Shown here one piece after another: positions 11,703-22,918 of a stretch of 64,000 bases of DNA (its first letter is position 1; each line of letters starts with the position of its first letter). The translations under genes and the position numbers were made by a program. The notes under the pieces were generated by a model. It was given only the letters and a program-made list of their open reading frames with translations. It did no database searches and was not told the origin of the DNA. Source of the DNA: Ulota crispa (lineage: Eukaryota; Streptophyta; Bryopsida; Orthotrichales; Orthotrichaceae); the NCBI GenBank assembly GCA_963920765.1, contig OY987249.1, forward strand, positions 14,508,817 to 14,572,816. The letters run 5' to 3'.

Positions 11703-14700
11703 TATACTCTTGTTGTGCAATGACAAACAATCCAACAGCAAAATAGGTTTGTACCGATCTCAAGAGCATGCCTATTGGAATAGAGCTGTGAGATACTAAG
11801 GGAGAGATGTAGCAGACTATCACTTCAAAATTTGTAAGAGGCATGGCACGGGAAGAAACATGTGTTTTGCTTCAGACCCGGGCTTCAATTACCTGAATAA
11901 GCTGCACCAACTCCTTTTCAGATTATTTTAGTTCCGGCACTTGTGAAATGTTCAATTTGAGTGCATTAGAGGCACTCTTACAACTTGTACTTGATACATA
12001 TATAGTAGCTTTTTCTTTCCTGGTCATATAGTGCATGACACTTATAATCAACAACTATTGGCCAAACAAGAAATACTAAAGCACAACACACATACCCATT
12101 AGCTCAAAAGTAATTCCACCACCAAGCAGGACAAATCCTAAGCTTCATCTTGATGCACTCAAATTTTTGATAACTTTTTTGTAACAAAGCCTTTGGTCAA
12201 GTGTCATGCACTGTAGTGCCTATTGCCATTCTCAAGTCCTTTTGGCAACTTCAAGATGACTACTATGAATCTATATTTAATGACAAATGTAAGGAAATGT
12301 AGCAATCATGCTTGGTTTATTGAGAGAAACACTCAAGCAATTGTTCTTTTGTTAGAGATGAAGAGGAGAAAGAGAGAGACAAACAAGAATAGAGTAATTA
12401 CAAGTGCCGTGAAACCTAGATAGATACTGCAGCATCCCAAGCTACACTACCGACAACCATCATATCACCAACAACAATCTTAACAAACCCATGATTAGAG
12501 ATAAAGCTTTCTTGTGCTTAAATCACTCCACCAAAAGAAAAAACCAAGAGGCAACACTATAGAACCCTAAGATACTCAACAAACTCATACCAACACATGC
12601 CATGCCTTGAAGCTGCAATCTACCAGATTACAAAAATAAGAACAAGAATCAACGTCCACATCACAAGTACAAAATTCTACATCACACTCTTTCTAAAATC
12701 TTATTTACTCTCTAGTCGCCAAAAGCACAATCAAAATTACGTTATCTTAAATTTGTAGACTTTCTTAACCCTTGCATGCAGCCAATCAAAGGAGTAAAGT
12801 AACCATCAACATGATCTCATAAATTATTTTCGTACTGATTACACCACTACCACCAGCGCCACCATGGTAGCACTTTGTCCAGCACCTCCACCTACCAATC
12901 TCCTAAACCAAAGCTTCCAAACACACCTCACCATCTGGTTGAGGTGGTTTTAGAACCTCTTCATTGCCGTTCTTTGTCACAACCAACTTTAACAAGTTGA
13001 TTCTCTAAGGTGACTCTACATGTACGAGAATCGGTGCTCAAATCGAGACAACACGACAAAATTGTGGGAGTGAGACGAGGAGAAAGAGGTTCCATTGGCT
13101 TCACACAGAAACCTCTAGCAAGTTTGTATTGAAGAGTAACTACACGATTCTGCTTCTGCCCAAAAACAACTAAAAAAATCTTTCAAAAGATTCCGCCATC
13201 ATTCTCTCTATCCTACTGTATCTAACAGAAGTTTTGAAAAAGAAAACTTTTTCTCAAACCTCCTCTTATCCAAAATAGATTTCAACAAATGAGTAATTTC
13301 GTATCAACTGAAATGAAACGATAGCCAAACCAACACCATAGTTGAGAGAAAGGCACCAAAAAACTCCCAAATTCAAACTTGAAAACCCTAATTTTCTATG
13401 CCTGGAATGAAACCCCACATAAATCCTTGATTGAACTCACAATACAAAAGCATCCTAAAAGCCTTCAACAAGATTGCGACCTCCAAAGGCAAATTTGCAA
13501 TAGGGGGATTTCTATTTGACAGAAGAGGTACTGCTGAGGAAAACGAGAGAATGAATGTGAACAAGGAGAATTGGGAAGAATGAAGCAGAAAAGGAAAAAT
13601 ATGGTACCACAACTTGAGAGCACTTCCCTTGCTCCAAGACTTGGTGAACAGTGTTTACTTTGCGCTTAAGGATTATGCCACTCAAGTGATTAGTAATTGT
13701 GGTAAAAAATGCCACGCACATGCCGAAAATATTCTTCAAACTCTAGTGTAATTGGAACACAATTTCTACTGTATTTTTGGAATCCTAATACTTTGTATGC
13801 TGTTGCCAGTTTTTCAGGTACAAAACACACGCTAATTCCACCAATTCCGCCTATTATGCAATGCACAGAATTGTACTTCAATAGGAAGAAGAAAAGAGAG
13901 GAGTAGCAATACAGCCGAAGGCAACAACTACAGGAAAGGACCAACCCCCTACAACTTACCGCACTTGTGCATGTGCAGGAGTAATGCTCAACATCTGATG
14001 AAAACCTTGGACGTGCCAACGCACTGCAAAAAAAACCTGTGCACAATGCTAGCTATGGCAAAAAGCACGGGGTGGTGTCAAGAAATCCGACATTGAAAAC
14101 AAAGCAGTGAATTGATTGGGCAAAAAGGAAGAGAGTAGATCAAATTCTATATGGGAAAGGTGCAATTGTTTAAATTATCAAGATTTCTGTGCTACATTGT
14201 GCTTCATCATTTCAAACATCTACTTGTTTAGACACCTTTTCTTTGTTGTTACTCTTGTCATTTCGGACATCTACTTAACTGGACACCCTGAAACCCTTTC
14301 TTTGTACTGATAACTGCAAGTATTAAAACAGAAGAAGTTGCAAAGGTTAAGGAACTATATAGTTTTCTTTGATGCTTATGAGTTCAATCTCCAAGTAAAC
14401 TTATCCAAGACAACAATAGTATTTTAGGTTAGAAGGCAATGACACTTCGTTTCAGACTTTTGGTCAAGAATGAAGACCTATCAATAATCCTTTTATCTTC
14501 ATAATCGTCACTCATACTGCGAACTAACTACAATGGAGTGGTGAAATTCCATGCTACAATGAACAAGCTCTTACAGAGAGGGGTTCGACTTCCCTGTGCA
14601 ACTTTTTTAGTTACAGTGCTCTCCAAAAAGAGTCAAATTGTTCTGTGGGTGCTCCCCCACAAGAGTCAAACTATGATCTGCAAATTTCGAATGGGAGCCA

Positions 14701-15009
14701 CAATGTGCACTGCAAGAAAATTATGTCGCCCAAAGTTGTACATTTAGAAAAACTATGGTCTCCATTGCAGTTGGATCTATAGCCAGGGTAAAATGAAAGC
14801 CGCTTACCTCGGGTAAAACTGAAAGTAAAGGCTGGTATAACCTCAAGAGGCCTTGGTTTTCACGAGAAGACAAAAACGGGCTCCCAAAAATATAGCATGG
14901 TGGTACAGCACGCACGAGTATGCGCAATGATACGATCCACAACCAATATACAAAGTTCTCTTCATCTCGGCATTTTGTACCATACCCTCCAACAAAATCC
15001 TCAATTGCA
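11703..15009. other. Unassigned region downstream of the SRA gene
   Basis: About 3.3 kb with somewhat higher GC content than the surrounding desert, especially at 12.4-13.7 kb. No motif of a pre-SET or SET domain (for example the Asn-His-Ser-Cys core) is visible in any minus-strand frame I read between 14.7 and 15.0 kb. A minus-strand stretch (14.82-15.01 kb) stays open for about 55 codons in another frame but matches nothing I know. The region may hold 3' untranslated sequence, a decayed gene or an unrecognised element. Confidence 0.4.
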
Positions 15010-18000
15010 TCACTGCCTTATATACAAATTTGGCTTCACGTCCATAGTAGGGTCCATTGCCTGTAAAGGTGTTGGTGCCAAAATCTCCCGCTCAGAAGTC
15101 TCCCGCTGAGAATTCCAGGGATGTGCTGTGCACCCTCTAGTACAGAACGGAATAGGTGGCTGATCCTCCAGTCTTTCCATGTGGAACTTGTACACCTTGG
15201 CGCCATTGATACCCTCGCTAAAATCGTAGGATAGGATGGAGTATAAACCATCGTATGAGTAGCGCGTGGGAGAGCAGTGTCTGTTCTCCGTATGCCCACG
15301 AATTACCCGAACAGGCAACTTTCGTTCGAAGTTTGTAGATAATGCCAGGTTGCCTCTCTTCAGCTCTTGGTCACATCCTGTCTTGCGACCTCCTTGACCT
15401 GGAACATCAAGCGCACACGTTAAATCATCATAAATTTCGAATCGTCATAAATTTCAAAGATGTCCAACAGACAGCTATAAGAAGTACAAAAGAACTAGAT
15501 GCATGATTAAAATAACTTTATTAAGCAGCAAAGCAGAAGTGGCATACCTGTGTAAATGATCGTGTTACCGTAGTCCTCATCATCCGCATAGCCTCCCTTG
15601 GGCACCATGACTACAGCTGTGGCTGTGGGAATCCTATCAGGAGATAGATAACCGTAGTCGATTCCCACATTGGGAAGCCGGTGCACCCCGACTAGAGCCA
15701 TCTGATGCCGATAGATGAATGTATCACCTACTTCGATGCCGGGAAGGTCGCCCACGTTCACACCAGGATTCACATCTAATTTAGCCTTCTTGATATCATT
15801 GTAGGCCACGATATCAGGGCGGGAATGCAATCCCCTTCGGTTTAGGGCCTTCACAATTTCACCTGGAGAGGATTTACTCTGCACTGCTAAAAACAATTGA
15901 TGTCGATCATCTTTAGCTTTGAGAGCTTTGTTGTGGCACGCAGTGAATCGGTTCATGGTACGTGCAACATCCTCTCGGGAACTGCTGACAGTAGAACCTG
16001 CATGAAATACTAAGTAGTGTGAAAAAGGAGCCAACAGATGAACGGAATTTTGACTGACCAACTCGAACTGTCAATTACAGAGGACTCCTCAAACCGGATG
16101 CAGAAAACACTTACCGTAGTCATAAGGCACAACTGCCGAACTGATGGGAGGGGTCCAGCGGTGGAATGGCCCAGCTTGCTCTCCTGAAGCAGCGGCTTCT
16201 TGAACATTAACTAACAACATGAAACGAAAGTTCTAAAAACAAAGCTGAATTGGCAACTGGAATGAAAAAGTAGAAGATGGTCCTCAATGACAGGGCACTG
16301 ATGCCCACAAAATTACTTCAGAGAAGTTGAGTTGTGCAAGATATATTCGATTGTCAAACTCTACCCATGCATAACAAGGATGCTTAGTGGCTCACCAGCA
16401 GGTTGAAAAGGACTTGGAACGCTTACAACAGCTTTATCACCAATAGTATAATTGCCATTCTCCATGCCCCATGGTTGCATATGCTCTGCAACAGACAACA
16501 TTAACCTAGTGCGTCAAGAAGGAACATGTAACCATACATCAAAAGTCAAGCGATCAGCACACTGTTTAAACGTGAACTGATGATACCAAAGTCTGAGAAA
16601 TCAAATTTAGAATAGGGAAATTTGAGGGATACTCTTGAAGTATGCAATATTTGTATAGATGCCCCTAGTTTTCCAGGATCATGATTTTTAGACGCTTGTT
16701 TCGTTGTTGTGCACGCCATTTCCTTCTCCTTTTGAGCACATTGCTACAAGAAAGAAACATAAGCAACATGTGCACAAAGGAGAGAAAGAAGTAGCTTGCA
16801 CAACAAAACAAACGCCTGAAAATCATGATACGGGAAAACCAGGGGCATCTATACAAATATTGCAAACTTTCCTTTAGAATAGCATTTACCTGTGTAAAAA
16901 GGCATATCTGCGTAACTGGTGACAGGGATGGAACCGAGGCCTGGCCCAGCGTGCACTCCTGAAGAAAATGATTCTTGTTCGATCTTAGGGGTAAAGTTCG
17001 AAGAACAACATAATCCATTAGGCAAACCGCTAGGCAGACTATTAGCTTGAAGAAGCCTTGACTGTAGAAGGCTAACAGAATATGGGGAGCCAAGCGATGC
17101 GGTATTAGGTGGTACCACAGCCCACATTAATCTCCCGTCTTTCATGACAGTTTGGAGCATAACCCCCATTTGCTCTTGTCCTTCACGATGCATACCCAGC
17201 ATTGTGGAAGCTTCGAAAGCACGGCTTTCCATGCTAACCGGTGCCTGTCTTATACCTCCAAATTCCAACTTCACACCGTTCACCACGTGAGAGCTGTAGC
17301 TTGGCACCAAGCCAGACATTTCATTTGGCACCAACTCGGAGCTCTTTTCCGGCTGTATAACGTTCCCAGGCTCAATTTTCACGGCATTTTCCAATTGATA
17401 CCTCTTATCCGTTTGGAACTCAGGCTCTACCTTCACAGCATTTTCCAACTGATGACTATTATGCGGAAGTGTTTGGATCTCAGGCTCTACCTTCACGGCA
17501 TTTCCCAACTGATAACTCTCTTCCGGTAGTCTTAGGCACTCTGGCTCAATCTTGACAGCGCCTTCCAACTGAGAGATGTTCATTTCCACTTTTCCTGTAC
17601 CTGGCTCTAACTTCACAACATTCTTCCACAGAGAGATATCACCTAGGTGGTCAAACATGATCAAGTCATCATCATCTTCATCATCATCGCTATCAGAATC
17701 CAATATCACGATTTCTGCCCTAGGCCATTCTTTTCTGATTGCATCATGAGACAGCACCATGCATTCGATGTCATCATCCATTTGCGTATGTTCCGACGAC
17801 AGTTCCAGTGCTTTGGTGATCGTTTCAGGCAGCGGAGACTGAGCTTGCACCATGGCTTCCCTGTCACCAAGCACCATGGCTTCCCTGTCACCAAGCACCG
17901 TGGCTTCCCTGTCACCATCCATTTGCGTATGTTCCGACGACAGTTCCAGTGCTTTGGTGATCGTTTCAGGCAGCAGAGACTGAGCTTGCACCATGGCTTC

Positions 18001-18456
18001 CCTGTCACCAAGCACCATGGCTTCCCTGTCACCATGCACCATGGCTTCCCTGTCACCAAGCACCGTGGCTTCCCTGTCACCATCCATTTGCGTATGTTCC
18101 GACGATAGTTCCAGTGCTTTGGTGATCGTTTCAGGCAGCAGAGACTGAGCTTGCACCATGACTTCCCTGTCACCATCCATTTGCGTATGTTCCGACGACA
18201 GTTCCAGTGCTTTGGTGATCGTTTCAGGCAGCAGAGACTGAGCTTGCACCATGGCTTCCCTGTCACCAAGCACCATGGCTTCCATGTCACCATCCGTTTG
18301 TGCCCATTCACCTGCATCGTCCAAATCCTTTAAAAGATTGGTAAGATCAGATGAATTCGGCGCAGGCGCAGGCGCAAAAACGCCACTCTCTAATTTGACT
18401 CGCTTCCGAGCCTCCTCCACATCTTGGTGCACCGAAGAAGTGCCCCCGATCGGCAT
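15010..18456 (-). CDS. SUVH-type SRA (YDG) domain protein without a visible SET domain
   Basis: SRA domains bind methylated DNA; in plant SUVH proteins they recruit histone H3K9 methylation to it. Five exons, 18456-16890, 16485-16396, 16198-16115, 15997-15548 and 15398-15010, join with GT-AG introns, all phase 1, into 859 codons. The SRA domain (about residues 655-815) is clear: VGDTFIYRHQMALVGVH, VGIDYG, GGYADDEDYGNTIIYTGQGG across a splice, LPVRVIRGH, then the YDG motif in YSYDGLYSILSY and KVYKFHMERLEDQPPIP. The N-terminus is long, acidic and repetitive (repeats at about 50-235, an acidic SIM-like motif near 250, SUMO-consensus repeats at about 280-395). After the SRA domain the frame ends within about 45 residues, where SUVH proteins continue into pre-SET and SET. 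The start is uncertain: the Met at 18456 follows two short upstream ATG frames, and the frame stays open 5' of it to an acceptor-like TTTAG. Identity is firm; a missed SET exon remains possible. Confidence 0.88.
16643..16864. repeat. Foldback inverted repeat in intron 1 of the SRA gene
   Basis: Two arms of about 70 bp face each other: TGCAATATTTGTATAGATGC at the left is matched by its reverse complement ending at 16864, and similarity continues through CCCCTRGTTTTCC and ATCATGATTTT. About 75 bp separate the arms. The right arm ends within 26 bp of the splice donor of exon 1, so the transcript could form a hairpin beside it. Confidence 0.8.
17270..17625 (-). repeat. Coding repeats carrying SUMO consensus sites
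   Basis: Within exon 1 of the SRA gene a unit of about 20-27 codons recurs, with cores VVKLEPG, AVKIEPE, AVKVEPE, AVKVEPE, AVKIEPG and GVKLEFG, often preceded by QLENAV or QLGNAV. Each core fits the hydrophobic-Lys-x-Glu SUMO acceptor consensus. A seventh (RVKLESG) lies nearer the N-terminus. Confidence 0.8.
17777..18290 (-). repeat. Compound coding minisatellite in exon 1 of the SRA gene
   Basis: A long unit starting TCCATTTGCGTATGTTCCGA recurs at about 17777, 17918, 18083 and 18176, nearly identical each time. Between long units lie one to four copies of a 24-bp unit (AGCACCATGGCTTCCCTGTCACC-like). In the protein the long unit gives PETITKALELSSEHTQMDGD and the short one the octapeptide GDREAMVL. 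All units are multiples of three, so the frame is kept while copy number varies. Confidence 0.9.
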
Positions 18457-20560
18457 TTCTTGAACAACTAGCTCCACCTTTTCATGAGATGCAATTAGGT
18501 CTCTTTCATGATCTCCTAAACACTATGCACTTTCGACAGATATTTTACATCAAACGTGTCCACGCTCCGGCCCAGAGCTGTGGAAGCACATTTTTTGTAT
18601 ATGCTGTGTAAGTGACCACAGAAATTCTCAGTTGCCGCGCATGGCTGGATATTTTCTTCAGAAGGACCCGCCCATTCCATACTCACGGTGCCTGAAGAAG
18701 CATTTTCGGAGCCATTCCCTGCTTTTGATTCCACAGTGAGACCAGCGTCCTTGACGCCTTCCACATGCGCGCCATAACGAGAGCCCGACTCAGCAGGCAG
18801 GACACCAGGCTTGCTAGTTCCGGAACCGTACCACTCTGATGCATAGAGCCACTTGATAATCTAATGCTCCGAAGAAAAGCAGAGGAAAAACTCCGATTAC
18901 ATCTACACCTGCACGGAAAACAAGAACTTCGTTAAAATCTGTATAAAAAGCCACCTTAATCCTGTCTTCTAAATTCTGCCCTGAACTAAGGTCGATGATA
19001 TCAATTCCTAAACTACGAATGCTCAAACACTTTGCTACATACGAAAATGTAGGTTGCCACACCAAACAAGAAAAAATCTCCAAGGAAGCCTACACAACTT
19101 CGGGCACTGATACAAGCTCAAATGTCTGCTATAATGCTACACTGAGCTGAATCGGGCCCTACATGCCAAAACCTCGGCATTTTCATTCCCAGCAAACTAC
19201 AACACAATGCCATACACTATGCATTCACGAATTGACCTCGCCTTGCTCCACCAGTGCAAATAGGAAACCAAATAAACAGCATGATGTACAAAGTCAGATA
19301 ATGCCTTGGTATACAAAAGAAGACAAAGAATCCAATCATGACGTTATATCTCTTCTCCTGCCAGGCAAAACGGGAGGCCTAAGGTGCAACACATTTACTT
19401 ACTACTGCGCTAATCACTTGACCTCGAAATCCAAACGCAGAAAGCAAACTTAGCTCTGATCCTAGCATCTCTCAACAAACGGCGAGCTCTCTTCATCATA
19501 AAACAAAGAAAGAAGCAACGAACTCATCACCTATTAAATCGCTTCCAGAGCAACTACAGAGCACCAATCGTGACACAAATTGCGTGACAACAAAACGAAC
19601 AACTCAGCGTCTTCAACTTACGAACTACTCCGCCACCAGCTGATCTCACAACACAACCGAGTCAAAATCGAAATGGCACCAAACTTTACTATGCCCTTAC
19701 AATCTCTCAACACCTCAGCGAACTCTCCGGGCCATTGAAACAGGAACGAAGCAACGAACTCATCAACTACTCCAAGGTCATCTAAACCAAACGCCTACAA
19801 AAGCGACGAAACACGTACTTCACAGCTCTGGTGTATTCCACAGCCACATTAAAAGCGCCTCCACCTACTCTGACACAAAAACAAAACCAAACCAGAAAAT
19901 GGCGAAACCTCTGGCACCTCGGTAATCTCTCCACAACACGATAAAACACAAAAACCTTCACAGAATCCTATCTTCTCTCTCTCCTGTAAAAACATCCGCA
20001 GCTCCTCCTCTCCAAACTCCACCTAATTTCAACCACACGCCACCACTCAGAAAACCGTCACGAAAGCACAGAAGCCATTACGAATGACCAATAGTATCTT
20101 CAAGATTCTCAAAATGGCAAGAATCACCATCGCCATCGCCGTCAGGTTGAAATGGCGCCATAACTGCTGCTCGAAACTTTCCAAGCGTGACGAATAAAGA
20201 TCAAAAGGCAGTATCGAGCGAATACAGAAATGATTGTGAAATGGCCACGAGAGAGAAGTACTCTTGTCACGCGAGGGTCGTTGATTGTATCCCTGCTTGG
20301 ACGATCCCCTGAGGTAACCCTAATTCAGCGACTGTGGTGATCAAAGGTTTGGTTCGGAAGGAATGGCGGGGTGGTGAGTGCAGGAGTCGAGAGGGAGGGA
20401 GAGAGGGGAGGGAGAGAGAGAGAGAGGGAAAGAATGCGACAAGGCTGAGAAAAGGGTGGAAATAGAAAGGAGCAGAAAGCCTTTCTCTTGAGGTGGAGGT
20501 GGACGAGACGGCAGTTCAGGCGCGTCTCCTCACTCACCTTTGGTAGGAAACTCTAATCAG
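18457..20560 (-). promoter_or_regulatory. Probable 5' leader, leader introns and promoter-proximal region of the SRA gene
   Basis: This segment is richer in GC than the surroundings and lacks mobile elements, as expected for transcribed leader sequence. A good polypyrimidine-AG acceptor reads into 18864 (minus strand). The frame from there is open for about 115 codons to a TAG at 18516-18518, out of phase with the main frame. At 20388-20440 a CT-rich run on the minus strand (TCTCTCTC and CCCTCCCTC) resembles plant 5' untranslated leaders. Exact exons and the transcription start cannot be fixed by eye. Confidence 0.45.
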
Positions 20561-20969
20561 TACAGTAGTGGTCCCAGTCAAGTGGTGATGATATCTGACA
20601 AGCACCTCAACCAGCTTTTTTTTTTTTTTTTTTTTCCGATTTTCTTTTTTCTTGTTCCTCAAATATGAAATTAGGGCAGCGTTTAAGTTCTTGGCAAATT
20701 TTTTGTCAGAATCTTACCTCAAAAGTGAAATGGCTATCGATACACTAAGAAATATTAGTGAAAATTTGGATGAAATTGCCATTTCCCTATATGAGCTGAA
20801 ACATGATTCGCCATATTTTGGATGAAAGTAGCTTATATTAGAAGTTTTTTGGATGAACATATATGAATCATTCATTTGTTCCAATTTTAGCAAAATTTTC
20901 CTTACCTACCTGCATTCTAGGGTGCAGGTCGCTCTACCCTAACAAAAACAAAAATTAAACCCTGAATTA
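20561..20969. other. Upstream intergenic sequence with poly-T tract
   Basis: Holds a T tract of about 20 bases at 20616-20635 and no recognised gene. Confidence 0.4.
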
Positions 20970-21298
20970 GGGTGTTCAAATATGAAATCTAGCCTACGAG
21001 TTTCTCACCTCACAAGATCCCCGCTGACTGGTGAATTATTTTTTTCACTCCTATGCCAAAAGTTTGACACACTTGAGAATTTCAAAGAGGGTTTTGTGCG
21101 CAAGTCAAGGTTTGAGTGTTTGAGTCTGAGACAAACGTGAGGATGAGATGCGCAAAAGTGAGTTTCTGAAGTTCACTCTTCACGTGGATCCCGTTAGAAG
21201 TGAATTCCAGAGGTAAGTCACCTTGTTTGTGCACTAGTGAATTCACAAAGGTGAATCGCGATGCGAGTCACCTGAAAAAGTTTAAGTTTGAAGCCCCC
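20970..21298. mobile_element. GGGGNNTTCAAAC-terminus element (family I), copy 1
   Basis: The left end GGGTGTTCAAATATGAAA and right end AGTTTGAAGCCCCC form imperfect inverted repeats. The interior (CTCACCTCACAAGATCCCCGC, AAGTGAATTCCAGAGGTAAG) aligns with the copy at 54491. TTA lies left of the element, and a partial match lies on the right. Confidence 0.55.
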
Positions 21299-21404
21299 TC
21301 TTATCTTGTGATATGCACTTCTAAAATGGAGAACTTTTTTGAAATAATGAGACAAAGTTGTAATAAAATACATCCAAAAGGCTTGGATTATATGGAAGGT
21401 CTTA

Positions 21405-21750
21405 GGGCGGCTTCACACTATGGCTAAAGGTTGAGGAGAGGCTGTCTGTTTGCACTAATCAAATTGCATGAAAACAAGAGTCCGGCCTCTTGACCCTTCG
21501 CATTGGAGGTCAAACTCCTAAGGCCATCATCTCTCGTTTGCCTGCACGGCAGCATTTTATCATCCAAGTTTGACGGCCTCTCAAAGAAAAGTTTGGATCC
21601 ACCAAAAATGGAGACCAAAGCTATGGGCAAGAGGCCATCAGTTTCACCATTTATTGTCTATTTTTAGCAAATTTTCTTGGCCTCTCAGCAAAGTTTGACC
21701 ACTCAATTTGACAGCCTTTCAACTTGGTTGGTTGTAGTATGAAGCGGCCC
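21405..21750. mobile_element. PIF/Harbinger-like MITE with GGGCGGCTTCACACTATGG terminus, copy 1
   Basis: The left end GGGCGGCTTCACACTATGGC faces GTAGTATGAAGCGGCCC at the right, with TTA outside each end (21402-21404 and 21751-21753). A TTA duplication fits the PIF/Harbinger class. It is 346 bp with no transposase. A longer relative lies at 52142. Confidence 0.7.
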
Positions 21751-21785
21751 TTATAGAAAAGTAGTATGAATGAAGGGTTTATAAA

Positions 21786-22148
21786 CCCTTAAACATCTGG
21801 CTGGTCACGGTGACCAGCCTAACTATAGTACTTTACATTGTTCATTTCAGTGCCCGGCAATTACAATATAATTTCCTAAAGTTGCAAGAGTCAACAGTGC
21901 ATGGTGCCCTCATGAAAATTGCAAGAAGGGCAGCTTGGGACCTAATGTTGTGTTTCTGAATCTTGTCACAATTTGGGTTACCTAAAAATATGAGTGCACA
22001 TGATGAGATAATTTTTTGCCTTCCTTGATGGACCATAAGTTTACAATTACTTTTGAAAAAAAATCAGATGTAAAACAACTTTTTTTTATAACTCATAATC
22101 TATTTTCAGAGCCAGAGGACAATTTTTGTCCTCTTCAACATTTAGGGG
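21786..22148 (-). mobile_element. TTAA-flanked element, 0.35-kb family, copy k
   Basis: Reverse-oriented relative of the copies at 11355 and 35087 (shared CATGGTGCCCTCATGAAAAT and AAGTTGCAAGAGTCAACA-like words). The right end is AACATTTAGGGG before TTAA (22149-22152). The left flank is TAAA, a decayed TTAA. It carries a subterminal palindrome at both ends: GGCTGGTCACGGTGACCAGCC near the left and AGAGGACAATTTTTGTCCTCT near the right. Confidence 0.75.
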
Positions 22149-22152
22149 TTAA

Positions 22153-22680
22153 GAATGATCTAACTATTTTAGTTGTATGGACTTAGGGCATCTTTCCATG
22201 TGAGGGGGTGGAGGTGGTTTCGTAAAAGTAGGATCATTTGTGGATGGAAGTTCCTCAATTTAGAGTCATTAATTATTGTGTTTGACATTTCCATGTGGAA
22301 GGGTGTTGCAAATAGCTCTCATTAATGATTGGCAAAAACAAAAAAGAAGCAAACTAAATTTCACCAATACATAGGTGAAAGATCACCAAACATATTAGAC
22401 ACAAAAGTAGCTTTTATAAGCACCAATTGGGCAAACTATTATTTTCCAAAGCTTCTTCCTAACAGATGTAATATGGAAGGACAGTTTTAGGTGACAGATC
22501 CATTCTTCAAAGTATTGTTAGAAGGTAGAACTTATACAAAAATGACAATTTTATTTTTCCCAAACATCCCAAAGTCTCCATTTGACAATAAACTTATTTG
22601 ACTTTACTATAATTGGGTGCATTATGGTGATAAGCACCACGCCGTTATCTACGTGTGAATTCATAACCACCTCATTGGTA
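22153..22680. other. Unassigned sequence
   Basis: No gene or complete element recognised. Confidence 0.4.
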
Positions 22681-22917
22681 AGGTAGAAGGCTCTAAAATG
22701 GTGCACTTCTAGGAATGACTGACTGCATGTTCCCCTCAAACATCTAATACTGTCATTGATGAGTTAAGTGAGCTTAGCTAAAGGTAAGCCTTTAGCTAAG
22801 CCCACCTAACTCATCAATGACAATATTAGATGTTTGAGGGGAACATGTCAGCCTTTCCTAATGCACTCCTTTCCTAGAATGCACTGTTTTATAGCCCGCA
22901 CCATTTTAGAGCCCTCT
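22681..22917. mobile_element. Foldback MITE with AGGTAGRAGGCTCTAA terminus (family F), copy 1
   Basis: Begins AGGTAGAAGGCTCTAAAATGG after TA. A hairpin with arms of about 60 bp spans 22724-22849: TGTTCCCCTCAAACATCTAA matches TTAGATGTTTGAGGGGAACA almost perfectly. The right terminal repeat is cut short where the next element begins. Relatives lie at 35860 and 40348. Confidence 0.75.
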
Positions 22918-22918
22918 A

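Noticed and set aside
12765-12785. TTAACCC start near 12765
   Set aside because: There is no partner GGGTTAA at a plausible distance and no similarity to the families.
14721-14942. Pre-SET continuation of the SRA gene
   Set aside because: None of the three minus-strand frames here shows the Cys-rich pre-SET pattern or SET motifs.
17706-18317. Long frames overlapping the SRA gene repeats on both strands, including a 203-codon minus-strand frame in another phase
   Set aside because: They are shadows of the in-frame minisatellite. Because every unit is a multiple of three, all phases stay open.
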